Positions 39,253 to 50,048 of a DNA stretch of 64,000 bases are shown here, piece after piece. The notes beneath the pieces are model-generated. The model saw nothing but the letters and a program-made list of their open reading frames with translations, was not told where the DNA came from and did not search any database. Positions within the stretch are counted from its first letter, which is position 1. Each line of letters starts with the position of its first letter. Origin of the DNA: Brasenia schreberi (Eukaryota; Streptophyta; Magnoliopsida; Nymphaeales; Cabombaceae); the NCBI GenBank assembly GCA_036023115.1, contig JAYKKT010000074.1, positions 7,828,001 to 7,892,000 of the forward strand. The letters run 5' to 3'. The position numbers were made by a program, and so were the translations under genes.

Positions 39253-42099
39253 ACTGGCTCCACTGCATTGCATATATATATGTGTGTGTGTGTGTGTGTG
39301 GTGTGCAACGCAATCATCCCAGAATAATGAGCAAAGCAGTAATTACCGCTTGCAAGGGAATTGCACATGCAACACATGTAAACAATTCAATGTTAAAATA
39401 AAGGTCTAAATAGTTTCTTCATACAAACATGAACATCATAATGCAGGAATGCAAGTTCACAAAACAATCAATAGAAAACAATTCAGTTGTACGGTCAATA
39501 AGTTTGGCTGGATGTTGAATAAATGGGTGACATCACTGTTGATTGATGAGTTGGCTTTCTCAATAGGAATATACTTTTACATAATCCATACAACCAATAA
39601 CAAATTCATCAACTTGAAAAAGATAATGCTAAATGAAGAGAATTGTGATAAAACAAGCACCCAAAATCAAGAATGTGCACCTCCAATCAAAAGAAATCAC
39701 CATAAATGCAATTTTTGGAGGAGAATTAACACTTACGTATGCAAACTCCACAAAGGCAATTCGAGTGGAGTGATGGTGATCTCCCTAAATAGTTTCTTCA
39801 TACAAACATGAACATCATAATGCAGGAATGCAAGTTCACAAAACAATCAATAGAAAACAATTCAGTTGTACGGTCAATAAGTTTGGCTGGATGTTGAATA
39901 AATGGGTGACATCACTGTTGATTGATGAGTTGGCTTTCTCAATAGGAATATACTTTTACATAATCCATACAACCAATAACAAATTCATCAACTTGAAAAA
40001 GATAATGCTAAATGAAGAGAATTGTGATAAAACAAGCACCCAAAATCAAGAATGTGCACCTCCATTCAAAAGAAATCACCATAAATGCAATTTTTGGAGG
40101 AGAATTAACACTTACGTGCGCAAACTCCACAAAGGCAATTCGAGTCGAGTGATGGTGATCTCCCAAGAGTCTCAACCGGTAAACCTAAGGGCAAGGTATC
40201 ATCTTAATGTCTTGTTGTCAAAATCTAACTTAAACAAGAATTGGTTTTCATGGCATCGTGTCAAAATCAAACTGAAGTGAAATAAGGAAACATAAAAGGT
40301 TCTGTCAGAACCTCGAAATCCTAACCTCTCCACACAATGACTCAAAAAAAAGTTTCACATCTTGTTGAGAGACCTGTAACAGTCAGACAATAAATTAGGT
40401 CTTTGTGGTTGCATGCATGAGAAAACTAGAGGTAGGTAGCACATTGTCAGTTTTACCTTTTTGTCAATATTTGTACAATAAATAGTTCTTGCACACATCT
40501 CCCGCTCATCTTCAGACTGTCCAAGAATAAGAACTTTATTCGTAAATGAAACAAAACACACAAATGACTATATTTGTGATCCCATGCCATAACAATTATT
40601 CTCACCCTGGGCAAAAAGGTCGGGTTAACAGGTGCGATTGCAGTTTTTGAAGGAAGCACCCTCACTGGATAGTAACCAAGCACAGATCCCGCAAGGTTCA
40701 ATGCAGCCTTTGCACCTTCTGAACCACCAGTAACCACGAATGAAAAGAATCGCAATGATGATGATAAGTTAAATGTGCCTCATATCTACAAAAGCTCATA
40801 CCTTCATCAAAAAACTCTATAAAGGCAAAACGAAGAACTGAATTCGGATCACCACATATGCGGCAGTCAACAACCTTCAGTCAAAAACTCTATGCTTTCA
40901 GGAATCATGAAATCACGCCCACTGTTCGAATCCAAACTAAAACAACGATGTATATCGAAAGACCCTATCAAGCAATGAACAAAGAAACCAAGCTTGCTTA
41001 TGCCTCACATGCCCACAATGGCTGAAGAGAGCCGCGAGTTGCTCCTCCGTAACCTTGATAATCACAAAAAAAGAACCCAAGTGGTGAGGCTGCAATATTC
41101 AACTCCGAAGTACCCAAGTCACGTAGATAGATAATTTTGCTGCAGAGCATGTAAACTAAAGGGACACCCACAGAAAAAACAAAGGACAATGGCAGTGGAG
41201 AGGACAAAATCGTAGAGTTCATAAATTACAAACTGAAGATTAAGCAAATAACCTATTCAGTGATGAACTTCAATAAGCAAAAGCAACCAAATGAAGTTCG
41301 CAACAGAACCCAAGGAATAATCACCTGCTGATCGATATCAGAAACGTACACCGTCCTCCTAATAACTTCTTCCCTCTGTGCGATACTTGTCCGGCTGTTC
41401 ATTCTTCTCTTCCCTTGATTATAGTTACCCTTCTTCTGGTCAGATTGCAAGAAACTGTTAAACGAAAAAAATCGTCAAAAGAAAACCAATAGTAAATTCT
41501 CCATTTGCTCTCGATTAAATCATGGGAAAAGGCTTAGTTGTTGTTGCTCTCTATTATCAACCGATTGGTGATCTTTCACCTACCTGCCTTTGGTTTCCAT
41601 TTCCTCCGCCGTTGTTTTGCAACACAATGTTAGCGAGTAGGCCACCCGACTGAGGAACGAACTCCTCCGCCATCGGATTCAGTTTCGACAGAAGATCGAC
41701 GAGCTCCCTCATATCCTGCTTAAACCCATTCCGACCACTAACATCCCCGTTGTCGTGCAGCTCGTGACCGTTGGATCGATGGTGATGAGCACCCACTATG
41801 GCTCCATGCTGCAAACCCTGCATCCCGTTCTTTATCACCAGCTCTGCCTTGATCGCCGGAATCCGATGACTCCCCAGAGCTTGCGGCAGCCTCTGCTGCC
41901 CATTGATCCGACGGTCTGGAACGCGCAGACTGGATAAATGCTTCGCCGCGGCCAAATCCTGATCGTCCGCCTCTGCCGGCTCGCCGGCGCAGGCTCTCTC
42001 ATACCTCTCCTTCGGGACCTCGTCGCCTAAAGTCCCGTTGGCCAACGACGACGCGCCGTTCATCCCCAAATCCGCACCAGCATTCTCCACCACGGCCAT
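34936..42099 (-). CDS. PAM2-motif protein with two RRMs (CID8-13 type)
   Basis: Ten exons on the minus strand: 42099-41584, 41435-41325, 41053-41009, 40874-40802, 40718-40606, 40516-40457, 40373-40326, 40184-40116, 35146-35085, 34993-34936. They total 1155 nt and give 384 residues in phase. The PAM2 motif [15 protein letters not shown] (about 137-151) binds the MLLE domain of poly(A)-binding protein. A basic KRRMNSRTS segment follows. RRM1 begins [12 protein letters not shown] and has RFAFIEF; RRM2 begins [10 protein letters not shown] and has RIAFVEF; the RRM2 end [16 protein letters not shown] closes the protein. These are hallmarks of the plant CID8-13 group of PABP-interacting RNA-binding proteins acting on mRNA. 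The exon 2 acceptor is the CAG before AAGAAGGG; a nearer AACAG would frameshift. Intron 8 is 4969 nt and contains a partial exon duplicate and a LINE. Confidence 0.93.
35371..35473. repeat. Tandem repeat interrupted by the LINE, left part
   Basis: GACTACGTGTGACAGCAGTT...TTTCCACTGCAAAACACA at 35371-35437 recurs at 36535-36600 with few changes. The second unit begins at about 35452 (TTCTCAGCAGTAGAAAGACTA) and is split by the LINE. Confidence 0.85.
35474..36527 (+). mobile_element. 5'-truncated LINE with reverse transcriptase fragment
   Basis: Flanked by a perfect 12-bp target duplication GTAGAAAGACTA (35462-35473 and 36528-36539). Coding matches the C-terminal half of a plant non-LTR reverse transcriptase: [18 protein letters not shown] region, [20 protein letters not shown] motif and the catalytic FADDI, then after a frameshift near 35965 the thumb and tail ([14 protein letters not shown] ... 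[12 protein letters not shown] ... [11 protein letters not shown]). It ends GGCTTAGTTGTTGTTGTTG, a (TTG)n tail rather than poly(A), as in the RTE clade. It lies antisense to the host gene in intron 8. Truncated and frameshifted, so not autonomous. Confidence 0.93.
36528..36600. repeat. Tandem repeat interrupted by the LINE, right part
   Basis: Starts with the 12-bp target duplication and continues as the second copy of the unit that begins at 35371, up to ACTACAAAACACAC. Confidence 0.85.
39164..39251. repeat. (TA)n(GA)n microsatellite in intron 8
   Basis: About 27 TA units switch to about 16 GA units; a short GT array follows at 39281-39302. Confidence 0.97.
39406..40163. repeat. 379-bp tandem duplication including part of exon 8
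   Basis: Unit 1 (39406-39784) and unit 2 (39785-40163) differ at about four positions by eye. Unit 2 is joined to the intact exon 8. Unit 1 carries the last 48 nt of that exon (39784-39737) with its GTAAGTG donor. The near-identity points to a recent event. Confidence 0.95.
39737..39784 (-). other. Candidate duplicated partial exon 8'
   Basis: Read on the minus strand it encodes [16 protein letters not shown], against [16 protein letters not shown] in the original. It keeps the GTAAGTG donor, and the duplication junction places ACTATTTAG directly before it as a possible acceptor. Both ends are phase 0. Whether it is spliced in cannot be judged from sequence. Confidence 0.45.
41521..41547 (+). 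mobile_element. Minimal LINE 3' end in intron 1 of the PAM2/RRM gene
   Basis: ATGGGAAAAGGCTTAGTTGTTGTTG is the exact 3' terminus of the (TTG)n LINE family with no more than about 25 bp of element. It is an extremely 5'-truncated insertion. Confidence 0.7.
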
Positions 42100-43138
42100 G
42101 TTTCCCGGAGATCAATGGCCCTCTAACCTCCCCCTCTCTCTGTTTATATCTCACCGTCTCCTTCGTCGATCAACACATCTCTGGACTAGAAAAATCCACC
42201 GTCGAGCACAAAATAACGGTAAAATCCCAACCAGGAAAGTGGAAAAGATTAACTAAAAAACCTAGAATTAACTGCACGATACGGCTAACGATAATGATCG
42301 GTAATGATTAGTCCTTGCTCTCAATGATCGGAGGCCTCATGGATCGTCTTCCACTTGAATTGACCACACATGAGTTGCACATACACAGAGAGAAATAGAG
42401 AAATAGAAGAGAATTAGGACAATATTCTACCTTCCTTTCTTCCTCTTACTCTCCCCGTTTCTCTTCCTCTCCCTTCTCCCCCAACTTCTCTTCTTCTATT
42501 TCCTCTCCAGTAATATAAGTAATATAGCAAAAAAGGAAAAGATTTCACATATTTTTCCAAGGGGAGAGACCAGTCATCTCTCTCTATATATATATAGTCT
42601 CATGAGCTCCATCCGTAGTAGCACAGAGTTAAATTGTCCGATGTTGGCAAAGTGGTTCTGAAACCGAAACCGAAATAATCCTTAAACCGGTAGTTTCAAA
42701 ACTGGAACCAAAACCAATCCAATAACAATTTGATTGCAGTTTCATATTGCAAGCAAACCCGAACTAAACATGTCAACTGTAGATATGGAGAGTAGTTCTA
42801 AGTTGTCAAAATTATTTACCTATGTATTTGGATGCGACTATATAAATGAAAAAATGCATAATATTAAGGGTCGGGTAGTCAACTGCCGTGTGAATAAGAG
42901 ACACATGGAGGTAGTAGTGTGCAAAACCAAATAGTTGTTGAATTTCAAAACCAAACTTGAACCGAATTATTTTGGTTTGGTTTTGTTATTCAGTTTACTT
43001 TCTAATATATATTTATATATGTATATATAGGTATATGTACGTATATGGACATATATGTATAGATATATACTATAAACACATGTATATATGTATATGTATG
43101 TGCATATACACCACATATATACATATACACATAAACAA

Positions 43139-43219
<81 letters not shown>

Positions 43220-44532
43220 CGTATATATATTATATTCGTTTATTCGGTTTTCAAATCTTAAAAACTGAACAAAACAGCTAAATCGAAGTTTTATAAAACT
43301 CTAAACCGAAACTGAACTGATTTACAATAAAACCAAACTGAAATAGAATTTCGGGTTAGGTCGGATTGGTTATTCCGTTATATCGAAATAATGCTCACCC
43401 TTAGGTGGAGGAAACAAAACAAATCAAAAGATCATATTCATATAATAAAGCTATTAGCATCACTGGAAAATAAAATTAAAGAGACGTGCTTAAGAGTACG
43501 AATATTTCAAGAGATGATTAGATGAAGTTATAATGATAAGGTGTTTCTCTTGCATTCTGTTCTCTTGTATTCTATTCCAATATTTTGTTGGAACTTTGTT
43601 AAAATGGAATAATGATTAAGATATGCATATTATTTTAATTAATTATTTATCTATTTGTTCCTCTGCAAATCGGTTTGGATGCTATCAAGCTTCGAGAATT
43701 TATGGGTAAACCCAACCAGAGACAGATCAGGTGTTCGAATCCGTTTGGGCTTGGAAAGAGGAAAAAGAAGTGTTCATTGATTGTGTGGAGAGAATCATTT
43801 GTCTTACATTGTGGCTTCCACGGCTTTGAATCCCAAAAGCATACTTCTATCATTTTGCAATGAAGGAAAAGTAAAGTTTGTCACGTTAACTCTTCTTTTG
43901 AAAAGGTTGCTCGCTTAAACTTGAGGTATAGAGTGGCCGCCCCCCTTCTCTCTGTTATATATATATATATATAATTATAACTCTCCTTTTGTCAAGAAAT
44001 AATTTTTTCCCCATTTTTAATAAATAAGAAATTTTAGAAAAACGTTACTTAGAATAGAAAACGTTTTCATGGCGTGTTTTTGGAATTTTCTCTCAAAAAA
44101 GTTTCCATGCTCCATGGGAAGTCAGACAAGTTTAAAGTGAGAGCTGTATAGTAGTAGTTCACCGGGCCGGTTGCACGTACGTCAAGGTAGACGTATAAAA
44201 TTACATCGGAATCCAAGTTTATCTTTCCTTCTCCAAGCGGCCGAAGTCAGATGTCTCAGGTATTGAACTCATGTCCTGTAATGCAGCTTGTGAATCAACT
44301 ACTGTTGCTCTTTACTCTGAGCACTTTTTTAATGGAAGGCCGAAGCTTGGTTATCACCTTGAGTATTGAACTCATGACCTTTAATTTGTGAGTTGCTTCT
44401 AACCCAAATCAGTGAACAGTGGCCGTTGTTCATGTATAAGGATTTTGATGTTATAAATTCAAATCTCTAGTATTAATCTCAGTGGACCTTTAATTTCTTG
44501 AACTCCTTCTCAGACTAAAGTAAGCTAACACT
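42100..44532. other. Promoter side of the PAM2/RRM gene and intergenic repeats
   Basis: 42100-42500 is presumed 5' UTR and promoter with CT-rich tracts. 42640-43400 is rich in AACCGAAACC and TTTGGTTTGG, with a right end ATGCTCACCCTTAGG, consistent with decayed MITEs. The segments 44262-44310 and 44345-44400 contain ATTGAACTCATG repeats. No gene. Confidence 0.45.
43141..43212. repeat. (AT)n microsatellite
   Basis: Pure array of about 36 AT units, preceded by 120 bp of irregular TATG/TACA sequence. Confidence 0.95.
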
Positions 44533-45178
44533 GGGTCGGTTACATGGATTCTTTGTTTCCACACATCCCTATCGTGTGCCATGTTAGCAGTTAACTCATA
44601 ATAAGCTAGATCATTCTTTATTGTTTCTTTCCAACACTTTTGAAGTCGTCCTCTAGCTCTTTTAATACTTTCCAAATTTAGTTTTTCATACCTTCTTATA
44701 GGTTCTTCTTTTCATTTTCTTTCTATATGTCCAAACCATCTTAAACGATATTCTCTCATTTTATCCTCTATTAGTGTCACTCCTAATTTATTTCTAATAA
44801 CCTCATTATGTATATGGTCTTTTCTTGTTAACCACTCATCCATCTTAACATCTTCATTCCTGTCAGAGACATCTTTTGTATATGTTGATGATTAACTGCC
44901 CAATACTCAGAACCATAAAACATGACAGGCCTAATTGCTGCTCTATAATATTTGCCTTTTAACTTTAATGGTATTTTCTTATCACAAAGAATACCTGATG
45001 CTCCTCTCCATTTTAACTAACCAGCATTAATTCTATACATAACATCTCCATCAATTCTTCCATCACTATGAAAAATTGACCCTAGGTATTTAAAACTTTT
45101 CTTTTGAGGGATACAATGTGTGCCAATTTTAATTTCTATATCCTCTTAAGTAACCAAATGATCAAACTTACATTCCAA
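44533..45178 (-). mobile_element. LINE fragment, (TTG)n family
   Basis: Antisense copy of the 3' half of the family: starts at the GGGTCGGTTACATGGATTC end and runs to the region before FADDI. Frames are broken (intact piece [19 protein letters not shown], minus). The (CAA)n tail is missing at the left edge. Confidence 0.9.
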
Positions 45179-45610
45179 ATACTGATAGAAAACCATATCA
45201 TGTCTGTCTCTGACATGCTCACTTATAATTATTCATTGGTTTTCAATGGTACACATAAATTTAAAAATTTTAAGGGTTTTTCAGAAAAAGTAAAAGACAA
45301 TATTATTATACCATGTTCTAAAAAAACAATAATTGGGTATAAATGAGCAACATCAATAATGGATAAAATCCAAACTCATATATATATATATAATAGTCTA
45401 TAACACATGCTAACAAATTCAAACAAATCTTAACCATTCAATTTGAAAGATGAATGATCAGATTTGAATTTAAAAAGTAAAAGTTGTTTTTTGAATTAAT
45501 TATACTTATAAAAAGTAAAAGTATAATTTTGCCTTTAAAATTCAAATATAAATGATCCATCTTTCAAATTAGATAATTGAGATCTATTTAAATTTGCTAG
45601 CATATACTAA

Positions 45611-45616
<6 letters not shown>

Positions 45617-45697
<81 letters not shown>

Positions 45698-45698
45698 T
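45617..45698. repeat. (TA)n(GA)n microsatellite
   Basis: About 28 TA units followed by about 13 GA units. Confidence 0.95.
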
Positions 45699-45714
45699 TG
45701 CTCCATGGTAAAAG

Positions 45715-45840
45715 CTAAAATTATTGGGTTGTGATTGCATAACTTAGCACAACAGGCAGGCTCTTTGACTCGAGGTGGGGAGTTCAATTCCAGGGGGCTT
45801 GTGTGAGAGGCTTCGAACCAAAAAAAAAAGAGAAAAAGAA
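45715..45840 (+). mobile_element. SINE-like, tRNA-derived candidate
   Basis: Contains TTGCATAACTTAGCACAACAG as a degenerate A-box region and GGGAGTTCAATTCCAGGGGG as a B-box region, ending in an A-rich tail at 45818-45840. The spacing is compatible with a tRNA-derived SINE. No duplicated target site was identified. Confidence 0.35.
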
Positions 45841-45973
45841 GCTATATGTTTGTCTTAGCATGACTCCTTTAACATATATATACATATTCATATATGCGTG
45901 TATAGATATAGGTATTTGTTACATATTCAACTACACAAGCCTTTGTAAGCCAAGTTAACATGGGTTTGATAAA

Positions 45974-48550
45974 CAACAACAACAACAATAACAACAACTA
46001 AGCCTTTTCCCATACTAGACGAGGTCGGTTACATGGATTCTTTGTTTCCACAGAGCCCTATCATGTGCCATGTTAGCAATCAACTCACAATGATCTAGAT
46101 CATTCTTTATTGTTTCTTTCCAACACTTTTATGGTCGTCCTCTACCTCTTTTAATACTTCCCAAATTTAGTTTTCATACCTTCTTGTAGGTTCTTCTTTT
46201 GATCTTCTTTATATATCAATCTCCAAACCATCTTAAACGATATTCTCTCATTTTATCCTCTATTGGTGTCACTCCTAATTTGTTTCTAATAACCTCATTT
46301 TGTATATGGTCTTTTCTTGTATGACCACTCATCCATCTCAACATCTTCATTTCTGTCACAGACATCTTTTGTACATGTTGATGATTAACTGCCCAATACT
46401 CATAACCATAAAACATGGCATGCCTAATTGTTGCTCAATAATATTTACCTTTTAACTTTAATGGTATCTTCTTATCACAAAGAATACGTGATGCTCCTCT
46501 CCATATTAACCAACCAACGTTAATTCTATGTGTAACATTTCCATAAATTCTTCCATCACTTTGAAAAATTGACCCTAGGTATTTAAAACTTTCCTTTTGA
46601 GGGATGTAATGTGTGCCAATTTTAATTTCTATGTCCTCTGAAGTATCCAAATAATCAAACTTGTATTCCATATATTATGACTTTGTTCTACTAAGTTGGA
46701 GGCCTTTGCTTTCTAATGTTTCTCTCCATAGTTCCAATTTTCTATTAACTTTTTCCTTAGACTCCTCCACTAACACAATGTCATCTGCAAATAACATACA
46801 CCAAGGTACTTCATCTTAAATATGTTTTATTAACTCATCAATTACCATTATAAATAAGTGTAGACTTAAAGTTGATCCTTGATGTAACCCAATATTAACT
46901 TCAAAGAAGTATGTCATTCCTTCATGAGTCTTCACATATGTTTTTGCATTATCATATATGTCTCTTATAAGGTTTATGTATGTCAATAGGATACCTCTTT
47001 TTTACAAAGTTCTCCAAAAAACCTCCCTCGGTACCCTATCATACGTTTTTTCTAAATCAACAAATATAATGTGAAGGGCTTTTTTCTTGCTCTAAAATGT
47101 TCCATAAGACGTCTCAAAAGGTGAATCGCTTAAACAATACATGAATCCAAATTGATTCTATATTGTACTTGATACTTGTCTTAACCTATATTTAATAATT
47201 CTTTTCCACAATTTCATAGTATGGCTCATTAACTTGATACCTCAATAATTCATACAATTTTGAATGTCTCCCTTGTTCTTATATATGGGTATAAGTGTAC
47301 TCGCTCTCTATTCTTTAGGCATCTTTTAGTTTCTCCATATTTCATTAAATAGTACTGTGAGCCAAGTGATTCTTATTTCTCCTAGTATTTTCCAAACTTC
47401 TATAGGAATATTGTATGGTCCTACCGATTTGCCACCCTTCATATGTTTAAGAGCCTCTTTGACTTCATTCTTTTGAATACATCGGTAGAAATTGTGGTTT
47501 ATATACTTTTCTAATGTGGCTAACTCTTCTAAGCTAATACTAACATCTTTATTTTCATTAAAAAGATTATAAAAATAGTTTTTCCATATATTTCTTATAT
47601 CATCATTTGTCACTAGAATTTTTCATTCTCGTCCTTAATGCATCTAACATAATTAAGATCTTTAGTTTTCTTATCTCTAGCCCTAGTTATCCTAAAAATA
47701 TCTCTTTCACCCTCTTTTGAGTAGTTTTTTTATATAAATCCTTTCAAATTTTAGCTTCTGCGTCATTGACGGCCTTTTTTGCTTCCTTCTTTGCTTTCTT
47801 ATAACCTTATAAAGTTTCACTAGTTTTCTTAACATAATGTAATTTGTAACATGCCTTCTTTGCCTTGATTTTATTTTGTACTACTTCACTCCATACACCT
47901 CCCTTAGATACACCTAACACATCTTTCGCTACTTTCCTAATATGTATAGCCATATTGTTTCACATATCACAGGGTGTACTAACATAATTCCAAACATCTC
48001 CTTGAAGAACTTTTTGTTTAAATATATCTTCTTTCTCGCTTTTGAGGTTTCACAATTTAGTGCGAATAGCTTGATGCACTCTTTTCTTTCTTGTCCATTT
48101 TTATTTTGTAAATCCATAACTAAAAGTCGATGTTGGGTGGTTAAGCTTTCTCCTAGAATTACCTTGCAATCTTTTCAGCACACTCTATCTTTTTTCTACA
48201 AATAAAGTAATCAATTTGTGTTTGTGATAAGCCACTCTTATAAGTAATTAAATGTTCATCTCATTTTTTTAAGATTGTATTGATTATAAAGAGATCAAAT
48301 GCTATAGCAAAGTTTAAATCTCACTACCTTCCTCATTTATATCCCCAAAACCAAAGTTTTCATAAAATCTTGATATCTTAATGCCTCTTTACTGACATGT
48401 CCATTTAATTCTCCTCCTAAACAAATCATTTCCTTTTGTGAAATCATTTTAATTAAAGTAAACTTTAGTGCAAGCATATCGAACTTCGTTGACAAGCTCT
48501 CATGCTCTCATACAAACCATTCATTCTATCACAATAATATTTTTCACATC
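45974..48550 (-). mobile_element. Longest LINE copy: endonuclease remnant plus reverse transcriptase
   Basis: Begins at the left with (CAA)n (the antisense tail) and CTAAGCCTTTTCCCATACTAG, then runs through the tail, thumb and palm of the reverse transcriptase. The N-terminal RT region is open at 47613-47326 (DDIRNIWKNYFYNLFNE, EVKEALKHMKGGKSVGPYNIP). The linker before RT (NKIKAKKACYKLHYVKK) and the C-terminal end of an AP-type endonuclease (QIDYFICRKK, GELNGHVSKEALRYQDF) are readable in fragments up to about 48450. Many stops and frameshifts make it dead. Order endonuclease then RT, no RNase H and a (TTG)n tail agree with an RTE-type non-LTR element. Confidence 0.9.
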
Positions 48551-48737
48551 CCTCGGGAGGAGAATCAGATTCTCTCACACTTCTTAAGACTTAATTTCTG
48601 AAAAGCATGCCAAAAGAAGAAATCAATGAGGTTTGGTCGTGATCTGCGAGCTTTTCCTTGGAAAAGCATGCCTTTGTCTCCACGAAACAAACTTGAACAA
48701 ATGGAATCAAAGAATATGACTCCTCACACTAAATTGT

Positions 48738-48890
48738 AAGCAAAACAAACAACAATAAAGTTTTTTCTCATGCTAGATGAGAGCCGTTAGCTGAATCCTT
48801 TGTTTTCACTGACAGTTAACTCAACTTGAGTTAGATCATTTTTGTGAAGGCTTTTATGGTTTACCTTTTCCTCTTTTAACAATCTAGCAT
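48738..48890 (-). mobile_element. Degenerate LINE 3' end
   Basis: AACAACAATAAAGTTTTTTCTCATGCTAGATGAGAGCCGTT...CTTTTATGGTTTACC resembles the antisense 3' end of the family with many substitutions and gaps; the oldest-looking copy. Confidence 0.6.
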
Positions 48891-49296
48891 CAAATTATAT
48901 ATTACAAATAAACAAATACAGTATATATGTTACGAGAACAATTTTTTTCCTTATACTCAACAATAGACTCCTAAGAAAACTAGTGTGTACGAATCGTGTC
49001 ATTGTATCGCATCGTGCAAAACAACCCTCGTCAGTGTGACCCCTTCATGTCAGGCGCTTTGGACGTGAAGAATATGACATGGTTAAAAGATTGATAGATA
49101 TCTCTAGGATTTCGGGCATGGCGTTCTGGCACTCCCGTTTGTTTCTGCCGCGATAGCACGTCGAACGAGGAAAAGGATTCCCAAAGAGTTGGATCTTCAT
49201 TTTCCGATACGGAACACCTGCGACGTCGAGACGAATTACCTGCAGGGTTAGAATCAAGAAAATGGTGGACTAATCGTCGGGGGTCGTTCTGAAACC

Positions 49297-50048
49297 ATGG
49301 AGAGAGAGTCGAAGCCGGTGGAGAGCGCCAAGGAGCCCGATGATGATTGGGCCGACGGTTCTTGGACCGTCCATTGCCCATGCGGCGTCACCTTCGACGA
49401 CGGGAAGATGATGGTGAGCTGCGACGAGTGCCAGGTCTGGGTGCACACGCGGTGCGCACGCTTCGTCCGCTACGAGGAGCCCTTCACCTGTGACAAATGC
49501 AAGAGAAAGAACGGGGCGTGGACGGATTCCGACTCCCGAGGCCACGTCCATGGCGTCCCCGCCCTCTTCCACGGTTCATCCTCGGTCTTTACACCGCAAT
49601 TGTGGAAATCCACCGGTCACATCCCCAAGAAATTCAATTTTCAGTACCGGGAGTTCCCTTGCTGGGACGAGATGACTAACACAGAGCCTATCCCGGCTTT
49701 TGGGGAGTTGATTTCCAGCGACCCACAGAGGAAAGAGGCCAAGAATGAGGAAGACGAGAATCGTGTGGATATAGGGGCGGATCTGCTCTTCTCGTCATCG
49801 AAAGAGGTCAAGCTTAAACTTGACAAGAATGCAGCTCCTGCTTTAGAAGATGATTTGGATGAGGACGACGATGAACCCGACGACGATTATGATGACGTTT
49901 ACGATGACGATGACAATGACGATAGCGATGATGATGAACCACCACCTTCACGCCATGTAAAGAACGTCCGATTCAGTCTGCAGTCGCTTCATGTGAGTAA
50001 GAGAAAGAGTGAGGAGGCATCTAAGGATCAGGTGGTGAAGAAAAAGGG
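49297..50048 (+). CDS. PHD-finger protein, first coding exon
   Basis: The ATG at 49297 opens 250 codons plus two bases. A PHD finger with full Cys4-His-Cys3 ligands lies near the N terminus: C27, C29, C42, C45, H50, C53, C65, C68 (HCPCG...VSCDECQVWVHTRC...FTCDKC). It is followed by the conserved block SSVFTPQLWKSTGHIPKKFNFQYREFPCW, a long acidic run (about 190-225, Asp/Glu) and a basic KKK end. The frame hits TAG at 50050, but a GT donor two bases earlier (GG|GTAGAG) joins in phase 2 to an acceptor at 52083, giving GDVVAERKTTSEVPVKVE at 52084-52135. Such fingers usually read histone H3 tails, so a nuclear chromatin role is inferred. Downstream exons look decayed; the gene may be a truncated survivor. 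Confidence 0.8.

Noticed and set aside
34936..39738. A separate gene made of exons 34993-34936 and 35146-35085
   Set aside because: Both continue RRM2 of the PAM2/RRM gene exactly in phase ([12 protein letters not shown], then [13 protein letters not shown]); they are its last two exons beyond a 5-kb intron.
39449..40280. Two similar proteins of 120 and 150 residues on the plus strand
   Set aside because: They arise from the antisense strand of the 379-bp intron/exon duplication and show no family signature.
41436..41460. Acceptor AACAG at about 41459 for exon 2 of the PAM2/RRM gene
   Set aside because: It would shift the frame and meet a stop; the CAG before AAGAAGGG keeps the phase and gives the conserved KRRMN segment.
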